A stretch of 64,000 nt of DNA from Chaenocephalus aceratus. Its lineage: Eukaryota > Chordata > Actinopteri > Perciformes > Channichthyidae. Position 1 is the stretch's first letter; every line of letters begins with the position of its first letter. Shown here piece after piece: positions 53,909-64,000 of this stretch. Below the pieces are notes generated by a model, which worked only from the letters and a program-made list of their open reading frames with translations, ran no database searches and was not told the origin of the DNA. Made by a program: the position numbers and the translations under genes. The stretch spans positions 17,901,572 to 17,965,571 of the forward strand of contig CM043808.1 of the NCBI GenBank assembly GCA_023974075.1. The letters are read 5' to 3'.

Positions 53909-56900
53909 TACAGGGAATCATGTGGAGCAGGGCTGGAAAATGAGGAGTTTGTGGACATATTGGAGGAGCGGAGGCACAGCAGTGATCTGGGCCATGCACT
54001 GCGGACCTTCAGCCCGCACCCTTACAAAGGAGCCGAGTCCTGCTCCAACGCTGACCTCAACAAAGCTGTGCTGGAGTCCCAGTATCTGCGCTACATCGCC
54101 AAGGAGGTGGGATAGTGTCATTTAAAAACATAACAAAGACGTTTTCAAGCATTTCTTCATCAAAATTGTCTATTTTCTGCATTCCCATTCAGATAGCCGC
54201 AGAGACGGGGTCATCGGTAGAGGAGGTGAGAGAGGAGGCTTGTGGGATTTTGGAGGAAATGTCTCAAAACTTGCAGCTGAAGTGTATCAGGCTGATGGGC
54301 TTCACACTGTCCAAGGTGTTAAAAAGACTCTACAGCGGCATCTTTGTTAACATGGAAGGACTCAACATGGTAAGGTTGTTAATTAATACTGAGTTCAGAA
54401 CAACAGAAAGGTATTTAATTATGTGGGTAATAAATGTAAACTTAAAGGCACATCTCCTGTATTTAGTTTTCTTGCCTTTATTTCCCTCAAAATACAATCA
54501 TTTTAAGCCTCTGTTCAAATGTTGGTTTAACATTTCCCTTCTGTCACTTTGCAGCTTCAACAATCCATTCAGGAGCATCCAGTGATCCTGATGCCCAATC
54601 ACAGGAGCTATATGGACTTCCTTATTATCTCCTACATCATGTTCACCTACGACATCCCAATGCCATTTATTGCTGCAGGAATTCGCAAGTATCTATTTAA
54701 ATTAAAACAACAGAATAATATATAGTAAAGAATTACATTACAGAATCTGTAGTTGATGCTCATTTCTCTATCTCCCTCTTTTTATTTCACAATTTCTCTC
54801 CCCTCTGAAGCTCTTGCAGGGATGAAGTTGGTCGGACAGGTACTGCGTCGCTCGGGAGCGTTCTTCATCCGACGTGCGATTGGCTCTGACAAACTGTACT
54901 GGGCAGTGTTGTCAGAATATGTCAGAACCATTGTAAAGGTAAAACATAATAATCTGCTTCATCAGCCACGCTCAAACTGTGGTACTCCTTTTGGAAATGA
55001 CTTCAGCTCAGGAAGCCCTTCTAAATCCATATTTATCAGCTTCTGTATTTGATCATCTGTTAAAAAGAATTCAAACTCTGAAATGTTTTTTTCTTTAGAC
55101 AGGAATTGCTCCTTTGGAGTTTTTTGTGGAAGGACTGCGGAGTCGCACACTAAAGTCCGTGATGCCAAAGCTAGGTAATCATAGTGTGTGTGGGCCGTAT
55201 TTGGGCCATTGCAGATAAGAACAATAATACAAGTGTTTATGATTTACGACATTTTTTAACAATGTCGTAAATCATACACTTTATTGTGACTTTATTCTAA
55301 CAGAAATCAAAAGATATTCATCTCATAAATGCAATTAGTATTACCATCCTCTGGTGGCTGCGTCAGTACTTTTCTTTTTTAAAACTCTTTTTTTGTTGTT
55401 GTCACATTTTAACTTCAGTGTATTATGTACATATTAGTTTAATACTTTTACAGTGGGGTCCATCTTTTTGTACAACAATGACCCTAATACACGGTCGTAG
55501 AAAAGTGAAATTGTCTGCCATGGAGAAAGGCCATGACCTTGAAAACAGAAAAAAGAGAATGTCAAAAAGCTGAACGCAGGTGGCGAAAAACAAATCTCCA
55601 GGTTCACTTTGAAATCTATAAAGAGAGACTTGGCCTTTATAATTTGGAATTGAAAAACGCACGACAATCGTTCTTCTCTGACATCATTACCAAAAACAAA
55701 AATAACGCACGTGCCTTGTTTGCTACAGTCGACAGACTAACTAACCCCCCAGTGTCAGTAGCCTCTGAATTTCTATCCACCAGGGCGTGCAATGATTTTG
55801 CCTCCTTTTTCACTGACAAAATTCAGAAAATCAGACAAGCAGACATGCAGAGGCACTCCTCTGCATCAGGAACAGCAAATGTGTTGTCTCTGTGTCCACT
55901 TAACATCAATTCAAACACCATGACACAATTCCATCAGATTAATGATAAAAACCTAGAGGACATTATACAACTTCTGAAATCCTCCTCCTGCTGCCTTGAT
56001 ATTATTCCAACAGGATTTTTCAAAGATGTCTTGCCTTGCATGGCCTCAGATCTACTTCATATAGTAAACAAATCTCTTCACTCAGGTATTTTTCCACAGG
56101 CCCTGAAAACTGCAGTCATTAAACCGCTCTTAAAAAAGAATAATCTAGATGCTTCAGTAATGAACAATTACAGGCCCATATCAAACCTCCCATTTCTAGG
56201 TAAAATCATTGAAAAAGTTATTTTTCAACAGTTGAGTAATTTCTCGCATTTAAATAACTGTTTCGATGTGTTCCAGTCAGGCTTTCGTCCAAACCACAGC
56301 ACTGAGACTGCTCTTGTAAAGGTCTTTAATGACATCCACTTAAACACAGACAGTGGCAGAACTTCAGTGTTCGTATTATTAGATCTCAGTGCTGCGTTTG
56401 ACACTGTTGACCACAGCATATTACTAGACCGACTGGAAAACTGGGTGGGACTTTCGGAAACAGTTCTAAATTGGTATGAATCCTACTTAAAGGACAGAAA
56501 CAACTTTGTTTCTGTAGGTAAATACACATCTGAGTTGACAAATATGACATGTGGGGTTCCTCAAGGCTCCATCTTGGGGCCTCTTCTCTTTCACATCTAC
56601 ATGCTACCACTGGCTCAGATAATGAAAAACAACGAAATAAGTTACCATTAGGGTTGGGTACCGAGAACCGGTTCGGAACCGGTTCTAACATTTCGATTCC
56701 AACGGCATCATTTAGAAATGTGAACTTCGGTTCCGCTTTTCGATGCCTGAGGAAATGTTTCTCGCTGCTCTCCGTAGCCTACTGCATGACTGCAGCGGGG
56801 CGGGAAATGTAGCGTTGTACCTACACTTCCTACAGTGTAACCTGAGACCAGGGCCGGCCCGTTGCACTGGAGTTATAGATGTTCGCCTAGGGCGCCAGAT

Positions 56901-59900
56901 CTGTGGAGGCGCTGCGCTGGCAGCTCTGGGAGGAAAACAATTTGTTTTGACCGTTGGTGCTCATCCTAATTGTTGGCCTTGATGTAACAACATTCATAAT
57001 TAAGTGAATGTAACACCCTTTTCATCCCGGTTACAATTTTCATTTCCCCTGTACGATGGGCGCTGTAAGTGATGAAAATGGGGGATGTTGGCTTATCTGG
57101 CAACCGCAGCTCACAGCCAAAGTGCGAGCGAGGGAGAAAGGGAGGGCGCTGTTGTTATTAGCATCTGGTGCTAGCTGCTCTAACGGAAGAAGAAGATGTT
57201 TCTACAATGATGTGGAGGGAGAGTCCTCTCCAGTCAGACTGAGGCTGATAACTTCAGCTCAGTGAGGTAAAGGACTCTGAGTGTTTAGATAGTTCACTTT
57301 AGTCTAAGTTATCTCAGTGGGTCTCAAACGTTTTGATCACAATTTACGTAAACACATATTTCCAAGGCTCTCCTTTATAATTATTGGGATAAAACGGGTT
57401 TGAAATCATTCCAATGTATACTATAGGACAGTAAACCAGACATATCGTTTTAAACTGGAGAGATACAAAAAATATGCATAAATAAAATAGTAAATAAGAT
57501 ATGAATGAACAACAAAAATAAAATACGTTACATGTATTTGTTATTGGCTATGGTAGGTTACTGGTTATGCTCACATACTTATTTAATTATTAAAATGTAA
57601 ACCGATCTTTTTCATATGGGTGTTTGGAGATGTACCCCTAGATCTAGTCTCTAGTAATTCTGCTTAAAGTGCACCAGATTGAAGCATTTTACTTTAAAAT
57701 GTTCAAACATTTCTTCCTGGTATGCCTGAGAAGGCAGATGCTTGTTTTTCTCAAAAAGAACTGTTCTTTAAAAGTTGGACTGTTGCACTGTTGTAGCTTC
57801 AGTGGTTCTCAGGTTACAGTTACATAGCAGTGAATATAAACAGACTGATTAATGTGAATATTACTGTAAACTAACCTGTGTAAAAGTTTCTCGAATAAAT
57901 GTAATTTTTTTTGGTGGAAGAAGCATGTATCATTTTTTTTACCCTGCCCCTCAAAGAACCGGAATCGAAAAGTAGAATCGGAATCGTGGAAATTCAAACG
58001 ATACCCAACCCTAGTTACCAGAGCTATGCAGATGACACAAACATTTACGTAACAATTTTACCAGGAGACTATGCTCCAATTCAAACACTGAGTAAGTGCA
58101 TTGAACAAATCAATGACTGGATGTGTCAGAACTTTCTCCAATTAAACAAAGATAAAACTGAGGTAATGGTTTTTGGAGCCAAGTCAGAACGTATAAAAGT
58201 TAGCGCTGAGCTTCAGCCTGCAATGTTCAAAACAACAGATAAAGCCAGAAATCTAGGTGTAGTCATGGATTTTGACCTGAATTTCAACAGTCACATTAAA
58301 ACAGTTACTAAATCATCCTACTATCACCTAAAGAATATATCTAGGATTAAAAGACTAATGTCACAGCAGGATTTGGAAAAACTTGTCCATGCTTTTATCT
58401 TCAGTAGACTCCACTACTACAATGGTGTCTTCACAGGTCTCACTAAAAAATCTATTGGGAAGCTGCAGCTGATTCAGAACGCCGCTGCTCGAGTCCTCAC
58501 TAACACTAAGAAAGTGGATCACATCACTCCAGTTCTGAAGTACTTTACACTGGCTTCCTGTGTGTCAAAGAATAGATTTCAAAATGCTGCTGCTGGTTTA
58601 TAAAGCACTGAATGGTTTAGGCCCAAAATACATTTCTGACCTACTGCTAAATTATGAACCATCCAGATCTCTCAGGTCTTCAGGGACTGGTCAGCTTTCT
58701 GTCCCCAGAGTCAGAACTAAACATGGTAAAGCAGCGTTCAGTTATTATGCTCCAAATATCTGGAACAAACTCCCAGAAACCTGCAGGTCCGCTGCAACTC
58801 TGACTACTTTTAAATCCAGGCTGAAGACTTTTCTTTTTGTCGCTGCTTTTAATTGAACTATTCATATCTTAGACTGCACTGTAACTTTTATCCATGTATT
58901 TTTTCTTTTAATGTTTCTTTTATTAGCTTTTCTTTTTAATGACTGATTTTAAATGCCTTTTTCTTAATGTCTTTCATTTTTTGTAAAGCACTTTGAATTG
59001 CCTTGTGTTAAAGTGCTATATAAATAAACTTGCCTTGTTGACATCCTCAGTGTCAACAATTTGAGTTTGTTTCATTTAATTGTCAATTATTTTTATGTTT
59101 ACATAAAGTACATATTTTGCTACCTTTGCTGTGGTTGGTCAAAAGTCTGTATTGTTCCCATCCAGATGACTATAGGTTTCCACAGTTCAATTGTAGTGAC
59201 TAACAAGGGGGAACAAATGTTGTGTTCATGCATTGCAGTTTTGACACAACTTTACTGTGTCTGCAGGCATGATGCACATGGTGATGGAGCCCTTCTTTAA
59301 AGGCGAGGTGTATGACATCACACTGATCCCCATTAGCATCAGCTACGACCGAGTGCTGGAGGAGTCGCTGCTCGCACACGAGTTACTGGGTATCCCCAAA
59401 CCCAAAGAAAGCACCACGGTACGCCCTGGTCATTTATTCGCTTCACCAAACATTTCATAATCATCTGATTCCAAGACACCTCAGCACCTCCCAGCATGCA
59501 CTGCAATCCAAACTGTTTATAATGAAAGTTAATTGGGTTCAGAATACCCTTGCTGCATCATTACTCCTGCCTCTCTGCCTCCATACCAACATGTAACTAA
59601 GTGTGTTAATTATGTACAATACAGAAAGATATGTATTAATTGTATTTGCAAACACTATGAGTTTGTCTCACTAACTCATTAAAGCAGGTCAGAAGAGTTA
59701 ATGCATGGATAAAGCTGATTATTTCTTGCTCGTGATTCAATCCCAGCCTTGCCCTTTCCCTGCAGGCTCTGCTGAAAGCTAGCAAAGTGCTCCAGGAAGA
59801 TTACGGCAGCATGCATGTGAACTTTGGCCGTCCAATGTCTGTTCGACATTTGTGTGAAGGCAAGATAAACCGCTGCCAGTACAACCTCGTACCAAGGTAG

Positions 59901-62900
59901 AAAAAAGTCCTTACATAGTGTTCAGTCTAAACTAAATCAAATTTAGTCAAAACAACATTTAATGCAGCCTGAATATTGAACAATTATTATTGCTTTAAAC
60001 ACATGGTATAAAAGCCCTGAAAATTGAAAAAAAAGAAAATACTTCCACCCCCTTACTCCCCTTGTCCCTTTTCCTCTATCCACAGGGACCTTCCTCAGAA
60101 GCCCAGTGTAGAGGTTCAGGCCTGTGTAAGCTGGCTGGCTAATCTGATGGTCAGGGTCCAGGAGGAGGGCTCTGTGATGGGCCCCTGGGCTCTGATGGCC
60201 TGTCTGCTGCTCCAGGCTCCCACCATAGTCCTAACAGAGGAGGGTCTGCCCTGGCAGGAGCTCACAGACAAAACCCTCTGGCTCAGGAAGCTGGCGCTGG
60301 ACTTTGGGGCTCGCCTGAACTGGCCGAGTGGGCAAGGTTATAATAGTTTTTAGTTATACTTAATAATAATAATAATAATAACTGGGATTTCTATAGCGCC
60401 TTTCAAGGGACCCAAGGTCGCTTTACAGGAATAGGGCAAGCACAAATAAAACAAAACAAAACAAAGGTCAGACAGACAAAACAACAGATAGATTTAAGGG
60501 CCGAAAGCCTTGATGAACAGATGGGACTTGAGGGCCCTTTTGAAGGCGTCCAGTGTGGGGATGTTGCGAATCTCCGCAGGGAGAGCGTTCCAGAGGGTGG
60601 GGGCTGCCACACTGAAGGCTCTGTCCCCGAAGGTTCTCAGTTTGGTGCGGGGGGTGGTGAGCAGGCCAGAGTCTGAAGACCGCAGGTTCCGGGGTGGGGC
60701 ATGCGGGTGAAGGATGTCCGATAGGTACTGGGGGGCAAGGGCATGGAGGGACTTGTAGGTCAGGAGGAGGACTTTATAAGTTATGCGAAACTTGACCGGC
60801 AACCAGTGGAGGTGGATGAGGGTGGGAGTGATGTGCTGCCACGGCTTTGTGTGTGTGAGGACCCGAGCTGCACAATTTTGGACATACTGGAGCCTGTCCA
60901 GGGTTTTGTTGGGAACCCCGAACAGGACACCATTGCAGTAGTCCAAGCGGGTGGTGACAAATGCATGCACCAGGGTCTCGGCAACCGACTCCGAGAGTGA
61001 CGGTCGGAGTCTGGAGATGTTCCGCAGGTGGTAGAAAGCCGAACTAAACTTACATTTAGTTTTAGGTAATTTTGTGTTTGCTGGTTTAAAGAAATGTTGT
61101 TCTGATTTGACATAAATTCATGTCTCTTTTCCCTGTAGACACATTTAGGTTTCTTCTTTTTAAATTTGATTTAATTTCTTTTTCATTTTAAGAAAATATA
61201 TGGTCACATACACAAATGAATAATATAAAAAAATATGAACAAATAAAATAAGAACCAAGAAAAGAGAGGAACATTTTATTTGTTTTATTTTATTATGTTA
61301 TTTTAAAAGTAGGCAATAGGGGTTCCAGTAGAAATGATTCCAGTTTAGTTCATCAGAATAGATATCGTTCTTATTTAGTTTAACTTTTTTTCCGTTTGTT
61401 TACTTGTTACTTGTTAACCATGCATCAGCACAATATTGTTTTATATCTTCTATAAATATTGAAGTTCAGGTGCAGCTGCATCATGCTAAAAATGATGGAA
61501 TTAAGTCCTCTACATTCAGTGGGCCTTTTTAAGGAGGTTTAATTCCAGCTCCCTTGAACAACCAGTATGTGGCATTTGTATGCTGCTCTACAATTCACCT
61601 AGACAAAGTGATACAGACATTCAGTTGTATTTGTGGGAGTCTCACCTCGGGACACTGAAGACTCCTCAGACCCTGCTGTAGATCAGACAGATTAGATGAA
61701 TGTGAGGTGGCACTCGTGTTCACATTCACTTAGGAGATGTTCAGTGGATTATTGCACCTTAAGTAACTTACCCTAAGAGGACCCTACTGAACTCTCTCAC
61801 TTTACAGTTCTTGTTTGTGTGTGCAAATGCAGGCGAGTAAACACACAAACATATAAATACAATACAAACTATTCACGACACGTTTTGTTTTTACAGGACA
61901 AGCCCCTGATACGGATGTGATGTCATCCACGGTCGCCCTTCATGGCTCTGTAGTTAATCGTAAATCCGGGCGTGTCTTCCTGGTTCAGGAGGAAGAGCCT
62001 GCGAGAAATCGCCCAATCAGCCCAGAGGAGGAAATGATCAGCACGGCGGCGGCGGTGCTGATGCTGGCTTCCTACAGGAATATGTCTCTGTACATATTTG
62101 TTCGTCCCGCCTTGCTCGCAACGGCCTTACACATCACAAAGACCACACAAAAAGGTGATGGTTGAATGAGATATAATTCAAGATCTCTAATGTATTTTCT
62201 TCTCGCTTCATCCTGATCCATCATTCCGTTCACAGACGAGCTCCTCGCCTTCTTCTGCTTCCTGCGGGACGTCTTCTCAAACGAGTTCATCTTCATCCCT
62301 GGAAATTCGTCTCAGGTAAATGTCCTTTTCAGATTCCTTCGGGCATCTCAGGACAAAGATCCTGAGATGGAGAGGATTGGATGAGATGGAGAGGATTACT
62401 GTCCTGTCAAACAGTGGTGATATAATGAGGAGTGAAAACATGATCACAGCTCTGCTTCTGACAAACATCATCAGGCTTAAGTCAGAGCAGAGTCCCAGGT
62501 CAGGTAGAGTGTGTTTTGAATAGCAATGGAAGTGATTTAGTAGCTTTTCGAGAGCTTCAAGTATTGTTAGCTAATTGTTAACAGTTTATATGAGTTTATA
62601 CACTTAAAAAAAAACGGATCCAGAACGTTTTCAGTGTAAAAGACAAACATATAGGATTTTTTTTTGTATTGATATTGTGTGTTTCTGCATGTTGATTCTA
62701 TCCCTCCATTGATCAGGACTTTGAGGAGGCGTGCTTCCTCCTGAAAAAATGTGGAGCAATCCACGTCAGTGAACAGGAAGTGACGGTGTCAGACGCCGGG
62801 CTGGAGGTGTTGTCCTTCCTGCAGGCACTGCTACAACCCTTCATAGACACCTACCAGGTGCTTTGACTCTTGCCTCCAGACAGACAGGGCTGTATCTGCC

Positions 62901-64000
62901 TCTGAGGACAGTGAGGTCATGGCCTCTGTGGACAGTGAGGTCATGGCCTCTGTTTATGTTCTGGGAATATGAGGGTTTAGTCACTCGTAGTTAACATTAA
63001 GCAGGTGATCTTGTTTTTATTCTGATTCCAGTTTTGTTGTTGTTGAATACTTTAGGTAACAAAAATAAATGATTAACACAACATAACTAAGTCAGATAAT
63101 ACAATTGTCCTCTTTGTAGTGTGGGAAAAAAATAGGAGTGCTTTATTTCACATAAAAAAATACATTGTTTACTAATTAGAAGTAGTTGATGACCGATCTT
63201 TAAAATACAATTTGCAGAAAGTATTTTTAACCTGCTCTTTCATTCTGGTGTAATGTAAATTTTTCATTAAATTATATTTTAATTCAATTAAAGTAGTAAA
63301 TGTAATGCTTATTTTGTGTTAAATGTATATTGTTACGACACCCATCTTTACACTGGAGATTGTATTTGAAGGAAACTAAATAAAATGACTAGTTGTTTTC
63401 TTTGATGATCCTTGAAGTGAAAGTCTCACTGGTACAACCTTGTCAATCTTTGCTAAAGTAGAGAAAGTTACTAATCTAGGCATTAACTCAAATTCAATGT
63501 TGGTCTAAAAGTATGTGGTGTATGTCTTTTAATTGATCAGGTGTGCTTTCATTTCCAGGTGATATTCAGGTACCTCTGTGAAAACGAAGTTCACGTGCAC
63601 GCTGAGAAACAGTTCCTAACTGCTGTGCGAAACCTGGCTACAGAGCTCATCCTTTCAGGTGAAACAGAAAGTGACCTCTGACCTTTTACAAACAATCTCC
63701 AGCTGTGTCCATCAAATAATTCTCGATCATTTTCTCTGAGTTTCAGGTGAACTTCACACCTACGAAGCACTGTCGTCCGACACACACAAGAACGTGTTGT
63801 CGGCCCTGCAGAGACTGGACACTGTCACAAAGTCGAGGGCGTGAGTAACGAGATTAGCTCCTGCAAATCTGTTTGGTTTTAAGCTCATTTTCTGAGGTGC
63901 CTGAGAAGCTGTCTGAATTTCTGATGCCAGAGTTAAGAGTTCCCCTTTTTGTTTTCTCACCGCAGGTCTGAACAGAATGAATACACAGTGAATAAAGCAG
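53909..64000 (+). CDS. GNPAT, dihydroxyacetone-phosphate acyltransferase, 3' end outside
   Basis: Fourteen exons: 53909-54106, 54193-54369, 54555-54684, 54811-54938, 55099-55174, 59267-59418, 59766-59896, 60086-60336, 61897-62154, 62236-62315, 62717-62857, 63559-63658, 63747-63840 and 63966 onward. All phases fit and about 650 codons are present (human 680). The enzyme acylates DHAP in the peroxisome, the first step of plasmalogen synthesis. Family landmarks are [10 protein letters not shown], the HX4D motif NHRSYMD (His at 54600), GAFFIRR, the motif III position EGLRSR, and [13 protein letters not shown] text (IPISISYDR). No frame lesion is seen. One intron uses a GC donor. The peroxisomal C-terminal signal lies beyond the window. 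Confidence 0.95.
54555..54684 (+). CDS. gnpat exon with catalytic HX4D and GC donor
   Basis: The exon encodes [19 protein letters not shown] and ends AAGI plus one base. The HRSYMD sequence is the catalytic HX4D motif of glycerolipid acyltransferases. The intron begins GCAAGT (54685-54690) instead of GT. Exon 5 resumes at 54811 as LAGMKLVG, which keeps the three-residue spacing of human AAGMDFLGMK. Confidence 0.9.
55099..55174 (+). CDS. gnpat exon with acyltransferase motif III
   Basis: It encodes [25 protein letters not shown]. The substrate-binding motif III is EGLRSR here (55129-55146), where human GNPAT has EGTRSR. The Thr-to-Leu change needs several base differences, so a single base-call error does not explain it. 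Confidence 0.9.
55239..55275. repeat. Hairpin in gnpat intron
   Basis: Perfect 15-bp arms (atgatttacgacatt and its complement) flank a 7-base loop. Confidence 0.9.
55533..56648 (+). pseudogene. LINE reverse transcriptase, 5' part
   Basis: The open frame has a linker ([13 protein letters not shown]), then the RT core: [47 protein letters not shown] and [13 protein letters not shown]. It stops at SYH where the hAT-like element was inserted. The motifs fit the CR1/L2/Rex group of non-LTR elements. Confidence 0.88.
56649..58013 (+). mobile_element. hAT-like non-autonomous element inside the LINE
   Basis: The ends are TAGGGTTGGGTA and TACCCAACCCTA, perfect 12-bp inverted repeats. It is flanked by GTTACCAT (56641-56648) and GTTACCAG (58014-58021), an 8-bp duplication with one difference. 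It carries no transposase. A smaller insert with 'agggccggcccg' and 'cctagggcgcc' blocks (about 56850-56960) looks like the terminus of another hAT element. Confidence 0.88.
58022..58856 (+). pseudogene. LINE reverse transcriptase, 3' part
   Basis: It resumes exactly where the first part stops, with [10 protein letters not shown] (the YADD catalytic motif), then [32 protein letters not shown] and, after a frameshift near 58555, [13 protein letters not shown] and [10 protein letters not shown]. The C-terminal part is the usual end of L2/CR1 ORF2. Confidence 0.88.
59038..59266. other. Remainder of gnpat intron 6
   Basis: Short AT-rich intron sequence between the LINE end and the next exon, with a normal acceptor (CTGCAG). 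Nothing else is seen. Confidence 0.6.
60362..61045 (-). mobile_element. L2-type LINE fragment, minus strand
   Basis: On the minus strand it encodes the ORF2 C-terminus: [47 protein letters not shown] and [12 protein letters not shown], ending [11 protein letters not shown] 3' UTR follows with 'agcgctatagaaatc'-type text and a (TTA)n tail at 60362-60380. It is 5'-truncated in gnpat intron 9, opposite to the gene and a different family from the 55-59 kb LINE. Confidence 0.88.
61046..61896. other. Rest of gnpat intron 9
   Basis: AT-rich intron with no recognised element or exon. Confidence 0.55.
62907..62954. repeat. Two-copy 24-bp repeat in gnpat intron 12
   Basis: GACAGTGAGGTCATGGCCTC followed by TGTG or TGTT occurs twice in tandem just after the donor of the preceding exon. 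Confidence 0.9.

Larger units (their letters stand above)
55450..59037 (+). mobile_element. L2/CR1-type LINE, 5'-truncated and interrupted
   Basis: The element lies in a gnpat intron in the sense orientation. It begins within the ORF2 linker, carries the RT, and ends with 'gtgctatataaataaact' at about 59030, a typical LINE 3' end. A 1365-bp hAT-like element (56649-58013) splits it. The left boundary is approximate; no target duplication was found. Confidence 0.82.

Noticed and set aside
57911..58020. Start of a 230-codon frame as a separate gene
   Set aside because: The first part is hAT-like element sequence fused by chance to the resumed LINE frame.

Overview
This is vertebrate genomic DNA from a ray-finned fish, most likely a percomorph teleost. 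The evidence is intron-rich genes with GT-AG splicing, proteins that are fish-level orthologues of human GPATCH2, LPIN1 and GNPAT, long (CA)n tracts, tRNA-derived SINEs, L2/CR1-type LINEs, hAT elements with 8-bp target duplications, and a Ty3/gypsy element of the Gmr1-like type. I traced gene structures by hand from splice signals, reading frame and recalled protein families; no search was run.

Layout: 1-8.4 kb holds repeats, a possible minus-strand promoter and first exon near 3 kb, and a 1.9-kb terminal-inverted-repeat element that carries a SINE. From 15,635 down to 8,375 on the minus strand lies a complete gpatch2 coding region (10 exons, about 526 codons). The 15.6-21 kb spacer separates it from lpin1, which is transcribed divergently. 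lpin1 coding exons run from 23,837 to 33,082, with a 3' UTR ending near a polyA signal at 34,901. Exons 5-20 are open and every phase fits, but exons 2, 3 and 4 carry single- or double-base lesions that break the N-terminal domain. Between 35 and 53 kb lies a transposon-rich block: an 8.5-kb composite insertion bounded by a perfect 8-bp duplication, a hAT transposase remnant, a 1.4-kb duplicated segment, two C-type lectin fragments, and a 3'-truncated retrotransposon whose integrase precedes its reverse transcriptase. gnpat occupies about 53 kb to beyond the right edge on the plus strand. Its introns hold a LINE split by a hAT-like element just before the catalytic YADD codons, and a second, reversed LINE fragment.

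The three host genes have separate roles: gpatch2 is a nuclear G-patch protein, lpin1 a phosphatidate phosphatase, and gnpat the peroxisomal acyltransferase that starts ether-lipid synthesis. Two of the three act in glycerolipid metabolism, but nothing in the sequence shows co-regulation. I found no prokaryotic system, CRISPR array or credible new enzyme system. The most notable points are the clustered lesions in lpin1, the nested transposons with datable insertion order, the unusual pol order of the retrotransposon, and splice-site oddities in lpin1 and gnpat.
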